Virus record (IMG/VR): IMGVR_UViG_3300030451_001778
Coordinates: 1 to 37,952 of that record
Strand: one strand, 5' to 3'
Origin: a virus
Length of the DNA stretch: 37,952 nucleotides
The translations under genes were made by a program, and so were the position numbers. The notes beneath the pieces are model-generated. The model was not told where the DNA came from, searched no databases, and saw only the letters and a list, made by a program, of their open reading frames with translations. Each line of letters starts with the position of its first letter. The stretch's first letter is position 1. Shown piece after piece: positions 22,439 through 29,031 of the stretch.

Positions 22439-23190
22439 AGGACAGAATAATTGCAAGTGAGTATTTTGCGATTGTTCCTGAAGCTATTTTATATGCAGAT
22501 ATAAGCGACAGGGCAGTTAGGTTATATGCAGTTTTAAGAAGGTACGCAGACGACAAGACAAACATGTGCTACCCAAGTAGAAGCACGTTGGCAAACAGGC
22601 TTTATACGTCAACTAGAAGTATTGACAGAGCTATGGACGAGTTAGTAGCACTAGGCGCAATAACTAAACAGATGCGTAAGCTAGAAAACAACGAAGGTTA
22701 CACAAGCAATATGTACACACTTAATGTCATAATTGCACCACCTAGCGCAGATATGCGCTACCCTAGCGCAAATACGCCTGACCCTAGCGCACATGTGGCG
22801 AACAAAACAAAGCCAATTAAACATAGCCATAGAAACAGTGGTAAAAGAAAAAAAGATTTGGTATTTGAAGAATTAGCTAAACAGTGTGGCATAGATTGGA
22901 ACAACGCAACTGCAAACGAATTAGGAAGACTTAATAAAGCTGTTAAACAATTAAAAGATATAAATGCAACAGTTGAAGAAATACAAGAAGTTGCAAAGTG
23001 GTACAAGAAGAATTGGAAGAACATAACACTTACACCAACTGCAATTGCAAGTAATTGGTCTATGTTAAAACAAGAAGTTAAAACAGATAAACCTAAAGAG
23101 CCAAGAGATTGTAAAAAGCTAGGTTGTCAGTGGGTTGACTTAGGCGTAATTTACTTTTGTCATTTTTGTAAAAGTGAGAAAACTAAATGA
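22435..23190 (+). CDS. replication initiator-like protein (winged HTH)
   Basis: A protein of 251 residues. Residues about 15-100 form an HTH_36-type winged helix (LSDRAVRLYAVLRRYAD, then CYPSRSTLANRLYTSTRSIDRAMDELVALGAITK). Residues 103-123 are a triple PSA repeat matching the DNA iterons (see the repeat at 22741). The region 140-215 is helical and DnaD-like (IEEIQEVAKWYKKNWKNI...IASNWSMLKQE), and the C-terminus has a CxxxxC...CHFC zinc site. This layout fits a lambda O-type initiator. Confidence 0.75.
   Translation: MKDRIIASEYFAIVPEAILYADISDRAVRLYAVLRRYADDKTNMCYPSRSTLANRLYTSTRSIDRAMDELVALGAITKQMRKLENNEGYTSNMYTLNVIIAPPSADMRYPSANTPDPSAHVANKTKPIKHSHRNSGKRKKDLVFEELAKQCGIDWNNATANELGRLNKAVKQLKDINATVEEIQEVAKWYKKNWKNITLTPTAIASNWSMLKQEVKTDKPKEPRDCKKLGCQWVDLGVIYFCHFCKSEKTK
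22741..22803 (+). repeat. three tandem 21-bp iterons, candidate replication origin
   Basis: CCTAGCGCA is repeated at exactly 22741, 22762 and 22783. The first unit also holds a perfect inverted repeat (TAGCGCA/TGCGCTA, 22743-22760). The spacing of 21 bp, two helical turns, and the GC-rich repeats in a low-GC gene suggest DNA-level selection. The lambda O gene carries its origin iterons in the same way. An AT-rich stretch follows from about 22804. A further match, CCTAGCGCT, occurs at 23738. Confidence 0.65.
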
Positions 23191-23534
23191 CATATAGTGA
23201 GTACGAGTTAGACGATTTAGATGATGAGTTAGTTTATCCTTATGGCAACGCACCTGCACCAAAAGACAGAGCTGTAAGACGTAAATTACTAAGAGAAGCA
23301 TTAGTTAAAATTGCAAAAAACAAATGCGAGTGGGCAGAGTGTAGCGATATAGGTACTGACATGGCACACATAACTGCAAGTGGTATGGGTGGCGCTATTA
23401 GTAAAGACAGATTAGATAACGTAGCTTTGTTATGTCATCATCATCACATGTGTTTTGATTATCAAATGTCTGCAAAGCAAAGACAGTTTGCATTGTCAGA
23501 GTTACTAAGGGGGTACGTACTTGGAAATAGATAA
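23187..23534 (+). CDS. HNH endonuclease
   Basis: A protein of 115 residues with a four-base overlap to the previous gene. A CEWAEC pair (Cys47, Cys52) is followed by DMAHI (His61), SKDRLDNVALLC (Asn78) and CHHHHMC (His87; Cys83/Cys89), giving an intact HNH metal site with a structural zinc. Length is that of a free-standing HNH nuclease. Its position among replication genes rather than next to terminase suggests a role in recombination or processing, or that it is a homing relic. Confidence 0.75.
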   Translation: MTYSEYELDDLDDELVYPYGNAPAPKDRAVRRKLLREALVKIAKNKCEWAECSDIGTDMAHITASGMGGAISKDRLDNVALLCHHHHMCFDYQMSAKQRQFALSELLRGYVLGNR

Positions 23535-24579
23535 CAGATTAGAAATAATAAAACGTTTTGATTTAGAACAAAGTGACCATTACAAAGAGCCAATTGCTAT
23601 CCCTGAATTTTATGAAGGTATAAATAGAATATTGTTAGTTGGTAGTAGTGGTAGTGGTAAAAGCACAATATTAAATGCACTTGGTAGTGTCAGTAAATTT
23701 TCAGAATATACAACAAAGCCAATTTGTAATTACTTCCCTAGCGCTGACCTTGCACAAAAATATTTAAAAGACGCAGGTTTAAATAGTATGCCTACATGGA
23801 TTAGACCATTAAATGAAGTCAGTGATGGTGAACGATTTAGAGCAGAGCTAGCTATCAACATGTATTACAACAGAATTGTTGTTATAGATGAATTTACAAG
23901 TGTGCTTGACAGAGAAACAGCAAAGTCAATTTGTTACACAATTAATAAAGGCGTGTCTAAAAATAAAAAATTAATATTAGCTACAGGACACGAAGATGTA
24001 ATTAAATGGTTAGATGGTTTTTACATTTATAATACTGACACAAATACATTTATGCGTAATCAATACGAATACGAAGCGCCAACTTTAGATATTGAACGTG
24101 TTAAATATGATACGTGGCATTGGTTTGCTAAACATCATTACCTTATGGGTAACATTAACAAAAGTAGTCACTGTTATGTAACGTATGTAAATAATCGCAT
24201 GGCAGGTTTTATTGCAGTTAATAACCAACTTGGTAGAGATACACCAAACAGTAAACGAGAACATCGATTAGTTGTCTTACCACAATATCAAGGACGTGGT
24301 CTTGGTAGTTTGTTTTCAAATACAATTGCTTACTTGTATCACATGCAAGGCTACAGATATTTTAGTAAAACAAGCAACGTGTTGTTAGGCGAGTACAGAC
24401 AAAAACATGATTTATGGAAACCAACAACAACAAACTTACGTCAACGTGTTCAGAATAGCCCTAGTGGTTTTGACAATTGGAACGTAAATACAACAAGAAT
24501 TAGTTATTCACACGAGTTTATAGGCAAAAACATTGACAAATTTGACGATATATTAGCTACTAATAACTTGCATACATAG
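23521..24579 (+). CDS. ABC-type ATPase fused to GNAT acetyltransferase
   Basis: A protein of 352 residues with a TTG start behind AAGGGGG. The N-terminal ABC domain has Walker A GSSGSGKST (41-49), signature VSDGE (100-104, LSGGQ-like), Walker B IVVIDEF (119-125), D-loop SVLD and His157 of the switch. Only about 50 residues separate Walker A from the signature, so it is a reduced ABC, with no membrane domain. The C-terminal half is a GNAT domain with LVVLPQYQGRGLGS (250-263), the acetyl-CoA motif. COG2401 describes this fusion. Substrate unknown. Confidence 0.85.
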   Translation: MEIDNRLEIIKRFDLEQSDHYKEPIAIPEFYEGINRILLVGSSGSGKSTILNALGSVSKFSEYTTKPICNYFPSADLAQKYLKDAGLNSMPTWIRPLNEVSDGERFRAELAINMYYNRIVVIDEFTSVLDRETAKSICYTINKGVSKNKKLILATGHEDVIKWLDGFYIYNTDTNTFMRNQYEYEAPTLDIERVKYDTWHWFAKHHYLMGNINKSSHCYVTYVNNRMAGFIAVNNQLGRDTPNSKREHRLVVLPQYQGRGLGSLFSNTIAYLYHMQGYRYFSKTSNVLLGEYRQKHDLWKPTTTNLRQRVQNSPSGFDNWNVNTTRISYSHEFIGKNIDKFDDILATNNLHT

Positions 24580-24595
24580 CACATACTGCTACACT
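24568..24595 (+). promoter_or_regulatory. promoter TTGCAT-16-TGCTACACT, leaderless
   Basis: TTGCAT at 24568-24573, 16 bp, TACACT at 24590-24595 with TGC before it, then eight bases to the ATG at 24604, without a ribosome site. It is the best example of the recurring module. Confidence 0.75.
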
Positions 24596-24603
24596 AAGTA
24601 TGT

Positions 24604-25527
24604 ATGGATATTAAGAAAGTAAAACTTTTCAAAACAGATTGGGCAAATGAAAATATTGACCCTACTGATTGGAAATTTAACGAATTAGAAACTAACGAAT
24701 TACAAAACCCTATTGTTGAAGCAATACAATTTGAAGGTGCAATACCACACGAAATGTTTAAGCAATATGATTGTGCTATTTGTAATGCTAAAATTACTTG
24801 GGCTTATGCTTTTAAGCATATTAATACACCTGATGAATTATTAGCAGGTGTTGAGTGTGCGCAAATTATTTACGAAGGCGTCAACGCAATACAATATCAA
24901 AGAGATAAACACATTAAATATTTAAAACAAAAATTTAATTATCTTGCTAAAGAAAAAGATTTTGAAAAAGAATATCCAATATTGTATCAAGGCGCAAAGT
25001 TCTTTAAAGATTATGATTTTGTTATTGAAAATATATTTAATAATGTAAAGTATGGTTTGACTGAAAAGCAAATTGCTTATTTAACAAAACTAATATTAGA
25101 AGTTTGGGAAAAGCAAGTTGCTATTTACAAAGCAGAGTTTACACCTAAAGAGCCTGCACCAAAACTTGAAGCAGGTGTTCATGAACTAGAAGTTAAAATT
25201 AGCAATTATTATTATCAAGAAAAAAAATATTACGCAATTGAAAAAGCAGTATTTGAAACTAAAGCAGGTCAAACATTGTTTACAGGCAAGACCAAACAGC
25301 TAATACAAAACCTTTATGTTGACCACAGATGGTCAGACGAAGAAGACTTTTGGACTTTAGATAAAAAAGAACGTAAGTCAGAGCTTACACGTAACAAGTC
25401 TTATTACAAAAAAAACACAGAAGGTGTGCTTACTGTAGAGATATTATCAGAATTTGCTGATGATAAGTACAGCGCAAAAATAAAAGATTTTATTGTTACA
25501 CAAACGTATGACGATGTGCTACAATAA
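24604..25527 (+). CDS. unknown 307-aa early protein
   Basis: A protein of 307 residues, with a leaderless start. The N-terminal third carries CAIC and then GVECAQII (about residues 56-100), suggesting a metal site of C-x2-C...C type. The middle is helical and lysine-rich (about 115-160). The last third has strands (HELEVKISNYYYQEKKYYAIEKAVF). No known enzyme motif is seen. It looks like an early phage DNA- or RNA-binding protein. It is the first gene after its own strong promoter, so it may be abundant. Confidence 0.65.
   Translation: MDIKKVKLFKTDWANENIDPTDWKFNELETNELQNPIVEAIQFEGAIPHEMFKQYDCAICNAKITWAYAFKHINTPDELLAGVECAQIIYEGVNAIQYQRDKHIKYLKQKFNYLAKEKDFEKEYPILYQGAKFFKDYDFVIENIFNNVKYGLTEKQIAYLTKLILEVWEKQVAIYKAEFTPKEPAPKLEAGVHELEVKISNYYYQEKKYYAIEKAVFETKAGQTLFTGKTKQLIQNLYVDHRWSDEEDFWTLDKKERKSELTRNKSYYKKNTEGVLTVEILSEFADDKYSAKIKDFIVTQTYDDVLQ
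25518..25525 (+). promoter_or_regulatory. promoter, TGCTACAAT, with leader
   Basis: TG-C-TACAAT (hexamer 25520-25525) sits over the end of the previous gene. From the TGCTAC to the next start the distance is 37 bases, the same as at 1284-1321, and both leaders end in GGGATAAAAAAATGG. So the two promoters and leaders are near-copies. The -35 is weak (TTACAC at 18 bp). Confidence 0.55.
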
Positions 25528-25554
25528 GTATGTAAGATAAGAAGGGATAAAAAA

Positions 25555-25770
25555 ATGGCTAAACCAACATTAAGCAAAAGAACTGCTTGGACTGTAAAGA
25601 GTATTGCTAAATACACACATATTGGTGATAAATTTAGCAAGTTAGGTACTGCTAAAGAAGGCGATGAGTACAACCAAGAAACTTGGGAACTACTTATGAT
25701 AAGCGCTGTAATAGACCTATTAGAAGCACAAGGCAAAGTTGTAGTTGAAAAAGATAAGGGGGATAAATAA
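25555..25770 (+). CDS. small hypothetical protein (71 aa)
   Basis: A protein of 71 residues with a GAAGGG ribosome site. The sequence is KRTAWTVKSIAKYTHIGDKFSKLGTAKEG and then a helix (WELLMISAVIDLLEAQGKVVVEKD). It is lysine-rich and probably alpha-helical. Its stop overlaps the next start. No family is recognised; it is the first gene of an early cassette of six small proteins. Confidence 0.6.
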   Translation: MAKPTLSKRTAWTVKSIAKYTHIGDKFSKLGTAKEGDEYNQETWELLMISAVIDLLEAQGKVVVEKDKGDK

Positions 25771-25967
25771 TGGCTAAAATTACAATTGAGATTGAAACTG
25801 ATAATGAAGCATTTGGTAATGACAGAATTTTTGAAGTCAAAAGAATTATTGATGCAAATTTAGAAAAAATCAAAACTGCTGACCACGTAGTTTTACATGA
25901 CCTAAATGGAAACAAAGTTGGTTATATAAAAGATTGGTGGGAAGACAAATATAAAGTAGAGGTGTAA
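25770..25967 (+). CDS. small hypothetical protein (65 aa)
   Basis: A protein of 65 residues; the ATG overlaps the preceding TAA. AAGGGGG precedes the start. The residues ITIEIETDNEAFGNDRIFEVKRIIDANLEKIKTADHVVLHDLNGNKVGYI form a strand-helix-strand pattern, a plausible alpha/beta dimer unit. No family is recognised. Confidence 0.6.
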   Translation: MAKITIEIETDNEAFGNDRIFEVKRIIDANLEKIKTADHVVLHDLNGNKVGYIKDWWEDKYKVEV

Positions 25968-25969
25968 TA

Positions 25970-26242
25970 ATGGCTAAATTACAATTACTAGACAAAGTAG
26001 ATGACATTAACATGCTAAGGGGTGTTGTCAACGATAGAGTAGTTGGCGCTTATAGACTAGACATGGCTTATGGTGGCTATAGATTAGTTCAAATAGTTAA
26101 TAAGAGTGGTGGCGAAACAGATATATCACCAAGACTTAAAGCTAGCGAAATGAGAGAGTTCTTAGATGGCTTCTTTAAAGGATATATACAAAACACCAAC
26201 GACAGTACAGACAGATTATTAGGTAAAATAAAGGATAAATAA
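25970..26242 (+). CDS. hypothetical protein (90 aa)
   Basis: A protein of 90 residues two bases after the previous stop, with GAGGTG upstream. It opens LQLLDKVDDINMLRGVVNDRVVGAYRLD with a YGGYRLVQIVNKSGG section that resembles a small beta sheet, then a charged helical tail. Small proteins of this kind are common among phage early genes. No family is recognised. Confidence 0.6.
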   Translation: MAKLQLLDKVDDINMLRGVVNDRVVGAYRLDMAYGGYRLVQIVNKSGGETDISPRLKASEMREFLDGFFKGYIQNTNDSTDRLLGKIKDK

Positions 26243-26253
26243 TGGCAGTATGT

Positions 26254-26261
26254 GCTACAAT
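26254..26261 (+). promoter_or_regulatory. extended -10 box within the preceding frame
   Basis: TG-C-TACAAT (hexamer 26256-26261) is followed after seven bases by the ATG at 26269. It decides the probable start of the next gene. No -35 is recognisable. Confidence 0.5.
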
Positions 26262-26268
26262 ATTAACT

Positions 26269-26427
26269 ATGATATATAAAATTACTGCAACAAGTTTGTG
26301 GGGTGAAGTATCTACATTTGAGTTTGACAACAAACAAGATTTCTTGTCAAAACTTAGAGAGCTTAAAGACGAAGGTGTTGGCTATCTAATCAAAGAAGAA
26401 TACATACCTGCAACAGAAGCAGTCTAA
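26269..26427 (+). CDS. small hypothetical protein (52 aa), alternative start 26242
   Basis: The frame is open from an ATG at 26242 (61 residues, with a decent AAGGATAA ribosome site) and from an ATG at 26269 (52 residues), which sits seven bases after a TGCTACAAT box and so would be leaderless. The common core, MIYKITATSLWGEVSTFEFDNKQDFLSKLRELKDEGVG, is a strand-helix unit like other small phage proteins. Both starts may be used, one on the operon mRNA and one on its own mRNA. Confidence 0.55.
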   Translation: MIYKITATSLWGEVSTFEFDNKQDFLSKLRELKDEGVGYLIKEEYIPATEAV

Positions 26428-26440
26428 AAAGGTAGGGGAT

Positions 26441-26854
26441 ATGATTAAAAGATACACAAAGAAATTGGTTAAATACTTTGTTACGTTTTCACAAGAAAAC
26501 CAAGAACAAACAGAGATTAATGACCATTGGAACGCAACGTTAACCGACCTGCGTATGACGCAAGGTCTTCTATCGATGACGCAAGAAGCACTGTACAAAC
26601 TCGGTAAGTACAACGAAATGTTCAAACTTAACACTTACGAACTCATGTTAGATTTTATGGTTGAGATATGTAATGTAGAGATTAACTATCGTGACAGACA
26701 AGGACACGCAAAAGCTAACAGCGCAGAGATGCAAGCGTTAATGTACAAAAACACACAAAACGTTAGAGAACAAATGTGTTATGCACTAGCTTTACCAAAA
26801 GACAACGAGTTTTATAAATTAGTACATTTAGGTAAGGTGACAATTAATGGCTAG
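26441..26854 (+). CDS. hypothetical helical protein (137 aa)
   Basis: A protein of 137 residues with AGGGGAT upstream. Nearly all helix-forming, with charged and Gln/Asn residues (NHWNATLTDLRMTQGLLSMTQEALYKLGKYNEMFK) and a QGHAKANSAEMQALMYKN helix. Codons in 26530-26600 are richer in G and C than their surroundings. No family is recognised. Confidence 0.6.
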   Translation: MIKRYTKKLVKYFVTFSQENQEQTEINDHWNATLTDLRMTQGLLSMTQEALYKLGKYNEMFKLNTYELMLDFMVEICNVEINYRDRQGHAKANSAEMQALMYKNTQNVREQMCYALALPKDNEFYKLVHLGKVTING

Positions 26855-27011
26855 TCTTCCACAAATTTGTAATGATTGTAATAAACTCGGTTATTACGAA
26901 ACCTATGAGTTTATTGACATGTGCAATTTTTGTGCAGATTTTGAAGTAAAACACAGATTGCGTATGGAAAAAACAGACGCAACAGGTATGACAGAAAGCA
27001 GGGATATATGA
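26847..27011 (+). CDS. zinc-ribbon micro-protein (54 aa)
   Basis: A protein of 54 residues, overlapping genes on both sides. CNDC at residues 8-11 and CNFC at 26-29, about fourteen residues apart, form a classic zinc ribbon. The rest is charged and short. It is a likely nucleic-acid or protein adaptor; no further function can be assigned. Confidence 0.65.
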   Translation: MASLPQICNDCNKLGYYETYEFIDMCNFCADFEVKHRLRMEKTDATGMTESRDI

Positions 27012-27250
27012 ATATAATTTGGGATTACAGTCACGTTCTACACATTTTTTGGGCGTTGATTATGACAGGTGGCGTACTTTACATGATTGGTTTAATTGTA
27101 GATATGTTAATTGCATATTTTAAAATGTTAAGAATTAAAAGAAAAATAATTAAAATTGCTAAAGAGCGTTGGTTTAGCTTGACACTTGATGAGATGTACG
27201 CAAAACTAAACGCAGGAATAGAAATAAAACCTAGTAAATATTTAAAATAA
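27008..27250 (+). CDS. small membrane protein (80 aa)
   Basis: A protein of 80 residues. The N-terminal 45 residues contain one long or two short membrane helices (HIFWALIMTGGVLYMIGLIVDMLIAYF), followed by a very basic cytoplasmic segment (KMLRIKRKIIKIAKERW). This is the end of the early gene run; the gene is followed by a terminator. Possible superinfection-exclusion or membrane-modifying role is a guess from topology only. Confidence 0.55.
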   Translation: MNIIWDYSHVLHIFWALIMTGGVLYMIGLIVDMLIAYFKMLRIKRKIIKIAKERWFSLTLDEMYAKLNAGIEIKPSKYLK

Positions 27251-27290
27251 AATACGACAGTTATGTCACAATAACTTTCGTTTTAGTTGG

Positions 27291-27326
27291 GAAGACCACG
27301 TTGTAATGACGTGGTTTTCTTTTTTA
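27291..27326 (+). terminator. strong intrinsic terminator after the early genes
   Basis: ACCACGT (27295-27301), a 7-base loop and ACGTGGT (27309-27315), extended outward by GAAG/TTTC to about 11 bp, followed by T6. It separates the early region from the packaging operon. Confidence 0.85.
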
Positions 27327-27330
27327 TGCC

Positions 27331-27336
27331 TACAAT
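27331..27336 (+). promoter_or_regulatory. possible -10 box before the structured element
   Basis: TACAAT seven bases before the outer stem of the inverted repeat at 27344. A transcript starting there would begin at the base of the stem. No -35 box is clear, and the position overlaps the terminator tail, so confidence is low. Confidence 0.3.
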
Positions 27337-27343
27337 AAATCTA

Positions 27344-27403
27344 CAGGTAGCAGTTTAGACATGCGTCATGCCTTGATTTCGTAATCAAGAAGACTGCTAC
27401 CTG
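27344..27403 (+). other. 60-base structured element (inverted repeat with inner hairpin)
   Basis: CAGGTAGCAGT at 27344-27354 pairs perfectly with ACTGCTACCTG at 27393-27403 (11 bp). Inside, CTTGATT/AATCAAG (27372-27389, TCGT loop) forms a 7-bp hairpin and a smaller GAC/GTC hairpin precedes it, so the whole folds as a three-way junction. It may be a small RNA or a protein-binding/packaging site. It is not a tRNA, since it lacks the D, T and anticodon loops. Confidence 0.5.
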
Positions 27404-27432
27404 CTTAACACACACTTGTTGCAAACTTGCAT

Positions 27433-27452
27433 GTCTATTAATTCTAATAGAC
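27433..27452. repeat. inverted repeat in the intergenic gap
   Basis: GTCTATTA, ATTC loop, TAATAGAC: a perfect 8-bp hairpin with no T-run, so it is unlikely to be a terminator. It belongs to the series of dyads in this gap. Confidence 0.5.
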
Positions 27453-27455
27453 CTA

Positions 27456-27486
27456 AAACCATGCGACCACATAGCCTACATGGTTT
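27456..27486. repeat. inverted repeat with possible pseudoknot partner
   Basis: AAACCATG (27456-27463) pairs with CATGGTTT (27479-27486) around a 15-base loop. The loop carries GACCACA, which is complementary to TGTGGTC at 27527-27533. As RNA this could fold into a pseudoknot. The gap from 27487 to 27648 otherwise shows only AT-rich sequence and one -10 box. Confidence 0.4.
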
Positions 27487-27636
27487 AATTAAACAAGAGT
27501 TGCACAAGACGTAACGTTTATTTAGTTGTGGTCTTTTGCGACAATATAAACACATTTTGTTACCCATACTTTACTAATAGGGGAAAACTTTTTAAAATTT
27601 TATTCTTTTTCATACATTATCTATAGAACAAGAGTT

Positions 27637-27642
27637 TATAAT
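27637..27642 (+). promoter_or_regulatory. packaging-operon promoter (TATAAT), leaderless
   Basis: TATAAT at 27637-27642 is followed after six bases by the ATG at 27649, with no ribosome site in between. The -35 region is not well defined. It fits the leaderless style seen elsewhere. Confidence 0.55.
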
Positions 27643-27648
27643 ATTTGC

Positions 27649-28242
27649 ATGGAACAAGTAAGAATTTTGCGATTATCTTTATTTCAGTTTGATGAAGAAA
27701 ACCCAAAAGAACATAACATTGGCGAATTAATATTATCAATTAAAAGACATGGCTTTATAGAGCTTCCTGTAGTAAATGAAGAAACAGGTTTATTAGTAGC
27801 AGGACATGGCAGGGTAGAAGCATTACAACGTATGGTTATAGACCAAGAACAACCACCTTTATACATTGTCACAGAAGAAGATACAGGTGAGTGGTTAGTA
27901 CCTTACATCTCAATTAAATTTAAAACTGACCACGAAGCAAAGGCGTATATGATAGCAAGCAACGCATTAACAATTGATGGTGGCTATAACGAACACAAGT
28001 TATTAGATATGTTGATGGACGTAAACGCACAAACAAATAATTTATTAGGTACAGGATTTGATAGTCAAGACATAATGGACATGTTACACGCAAACGACAA
28101 AGGTCTTATCTTTGATGACGACTTTGGCAAACAAACACATAGTGTTAGCGTAGAAGCTGATAGCATTGAACATGCAAAAAAGATTAAAGAAGACTTAGAA
28201 GAATTAGGTTACACATGTCAATTGAAGACGAAAACAACTTAG
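27649..28242 (+). CDS. ParB-like nuclease-domain protein
   Basis: A protein of 197 residues. The N-terminal half is a ParB/sulfiredoxin-type domain: NPKEHNIGELILSIKRHGFIELPVVNEETGLLVAGHGRVEALQRM (about 18-62), with the GHGR motif at 52-55. The second part lacks the ParB HTH. Such phage proteins usually lie beside a DNA methylase or terminase; here the terminase follows and no methylase is seen. It may bind DNA at the packaging region or act as a nucleotide-dependent switch. Start: the leaderless ATG 6 bases after TATAAT. Confidence 0.85.
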   Translation: MEQVRILRLSLFQFDEENPKEHNIGELILSIKRHGFIELPVVNEETGLLVAGHGRVEALQRMVIDQEQPPLYIVTEEDTGEWLVPYISIKFKTDHEAKAYMIASNALTIDGGYNEHKLLDMLMDVNAQTNNLLGTGFDSQDIMDMLHANDKGLIFDDDFGKQTHSVSVEADSIEHAKKIKEDLEELGYTCQLKTKTT

Positions 28243-28553
28243 AGTTACCATCAGATTTACCTGCTGAAGTATTTACTGCGTATAAAATGCTTATTGCTTT
28301 AGCTACATTAAATTTTTCAGGAATAGAAGACGAAGTAGAGTATGCGAAAACTAGGGAAATAATCATAGAAGAAATATACCCAACAGGCATGATGCCCTTA
28401 GTTAAAACAGACAATACAGTAATTAATGGACATACACTATTCAATAGTGCGTTAATATTAATTACAGAAATATTAGTTCACGCTTGTAGTGAAGATGTTG
28501 ATAAGATACAACATGTTCTTCAGGAAGCAGGACTATTGGTAGTTAACAGCTAA
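28215..28553 (+). CDS. hypothetical protein (112 aa)
   Basis: A protein of 112 residues overlapping the ParB-like gene by 28 bases. Acidic N-terminus (MSIEDENNLELPSDLPAEVFTAYKML), then helices with few motifs (IIIEEIYPTGMMPLVKTDN). It is a small protein between ParB and the terminase small subunit, a position often used by HNH or recruitment proteins. No family is recognised. Confidence 0.65.
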   Translation: MSIEDENNLELPSDLPAEVFTAYKMLIALATLNFSGIEDEVEYAKTREIIIEEIYPTGMMPLVKTDNTVINGHTLFNSALILITEILVHACSEDVDKIQHVLQEAGLLVVNS

Positions 28554-28596
28554 AACTAAACAGGATTTAGACGTTAACCTAACAGGATTAGGTGAC

Positions 28597-29031
28597 ATGG
28601 CAGGAAGACCAACTAAACTTACAAAAGAATTAATTGAAGAAATCGCAACTTACTTGCGTGCAGGTAACTATATAGAAACAACTGCATCTTTAGTTGGCGT
28701 ACATCGTGACAGTATTTATGAGTGGCTTAAACGTGGAAACGCTGAAATCGCTAGGGTTTCTAAATCAAATAGAGCAAGAATACGCAAAAGAGAAGAAATT
28801 TTTGTTGAATTTACCGACACAGTAAAAAGAGCGCAAGCACAAGCAGAAGCTATGTTAGTAGCACAAATAGGTAAAGCATCAGAAAAACATTGGCAAGCAT
28901 CAGCGTGGCGATTAGAACGCAAATATCCTGATAGATGGGGAAGAACAGAACGCAACGTTGCCACTGCACAAGATGACCCACTTAAAGAATTAGCTAAACA
29001 ATTACAAGACTTGCGTGATGATAGACCTTAA
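28597..29031 (+). CDS. terS: terminase small subunit
   Basis: A protein of 144 residues. MAGRPTKLTKELIEEIATYLRAGNYIETTASLVGVHRDSIYEWLKRG (1-47) is the homeodomain-like DNA-binding helix-turn-helix of TerS. A helical oligomerisation region follows (FTDTVKRAQAQAEAMLVAQI), then the WRLERKYPDRWGR motif very common in phage TerS proteins. It recognises the packaging site and hands DNA to TerL. It overlaps TerL by 17 bases. Confidence 0.85.
   Translation: MAGRPTKLTKELIEEIATYLRAGNYIETTASLVGVHRDSIYEWLKRGNAEIARVSKSNRARIRKREEIFVEFTDTVKRAQAQAEAMLVAQIGKASEKHWQASAWRLERKYPDRWGRTERNVATAQDDPLKELAKQLQDLRDDRP

Noticed and set aside
22741-22803. CRISPR-like array
   Set aside because: Only three short units in frame within a gene, without spacers of constant length and diverse sequence; iterons explain them better.
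27344-27403. tRNA-like gene
   Set aside because: The outer stem is 11 bp and the inner hairpin has a 4-base loop. No T-loop, 7-base anticodon loop or CCA end can be fitted on either strand.
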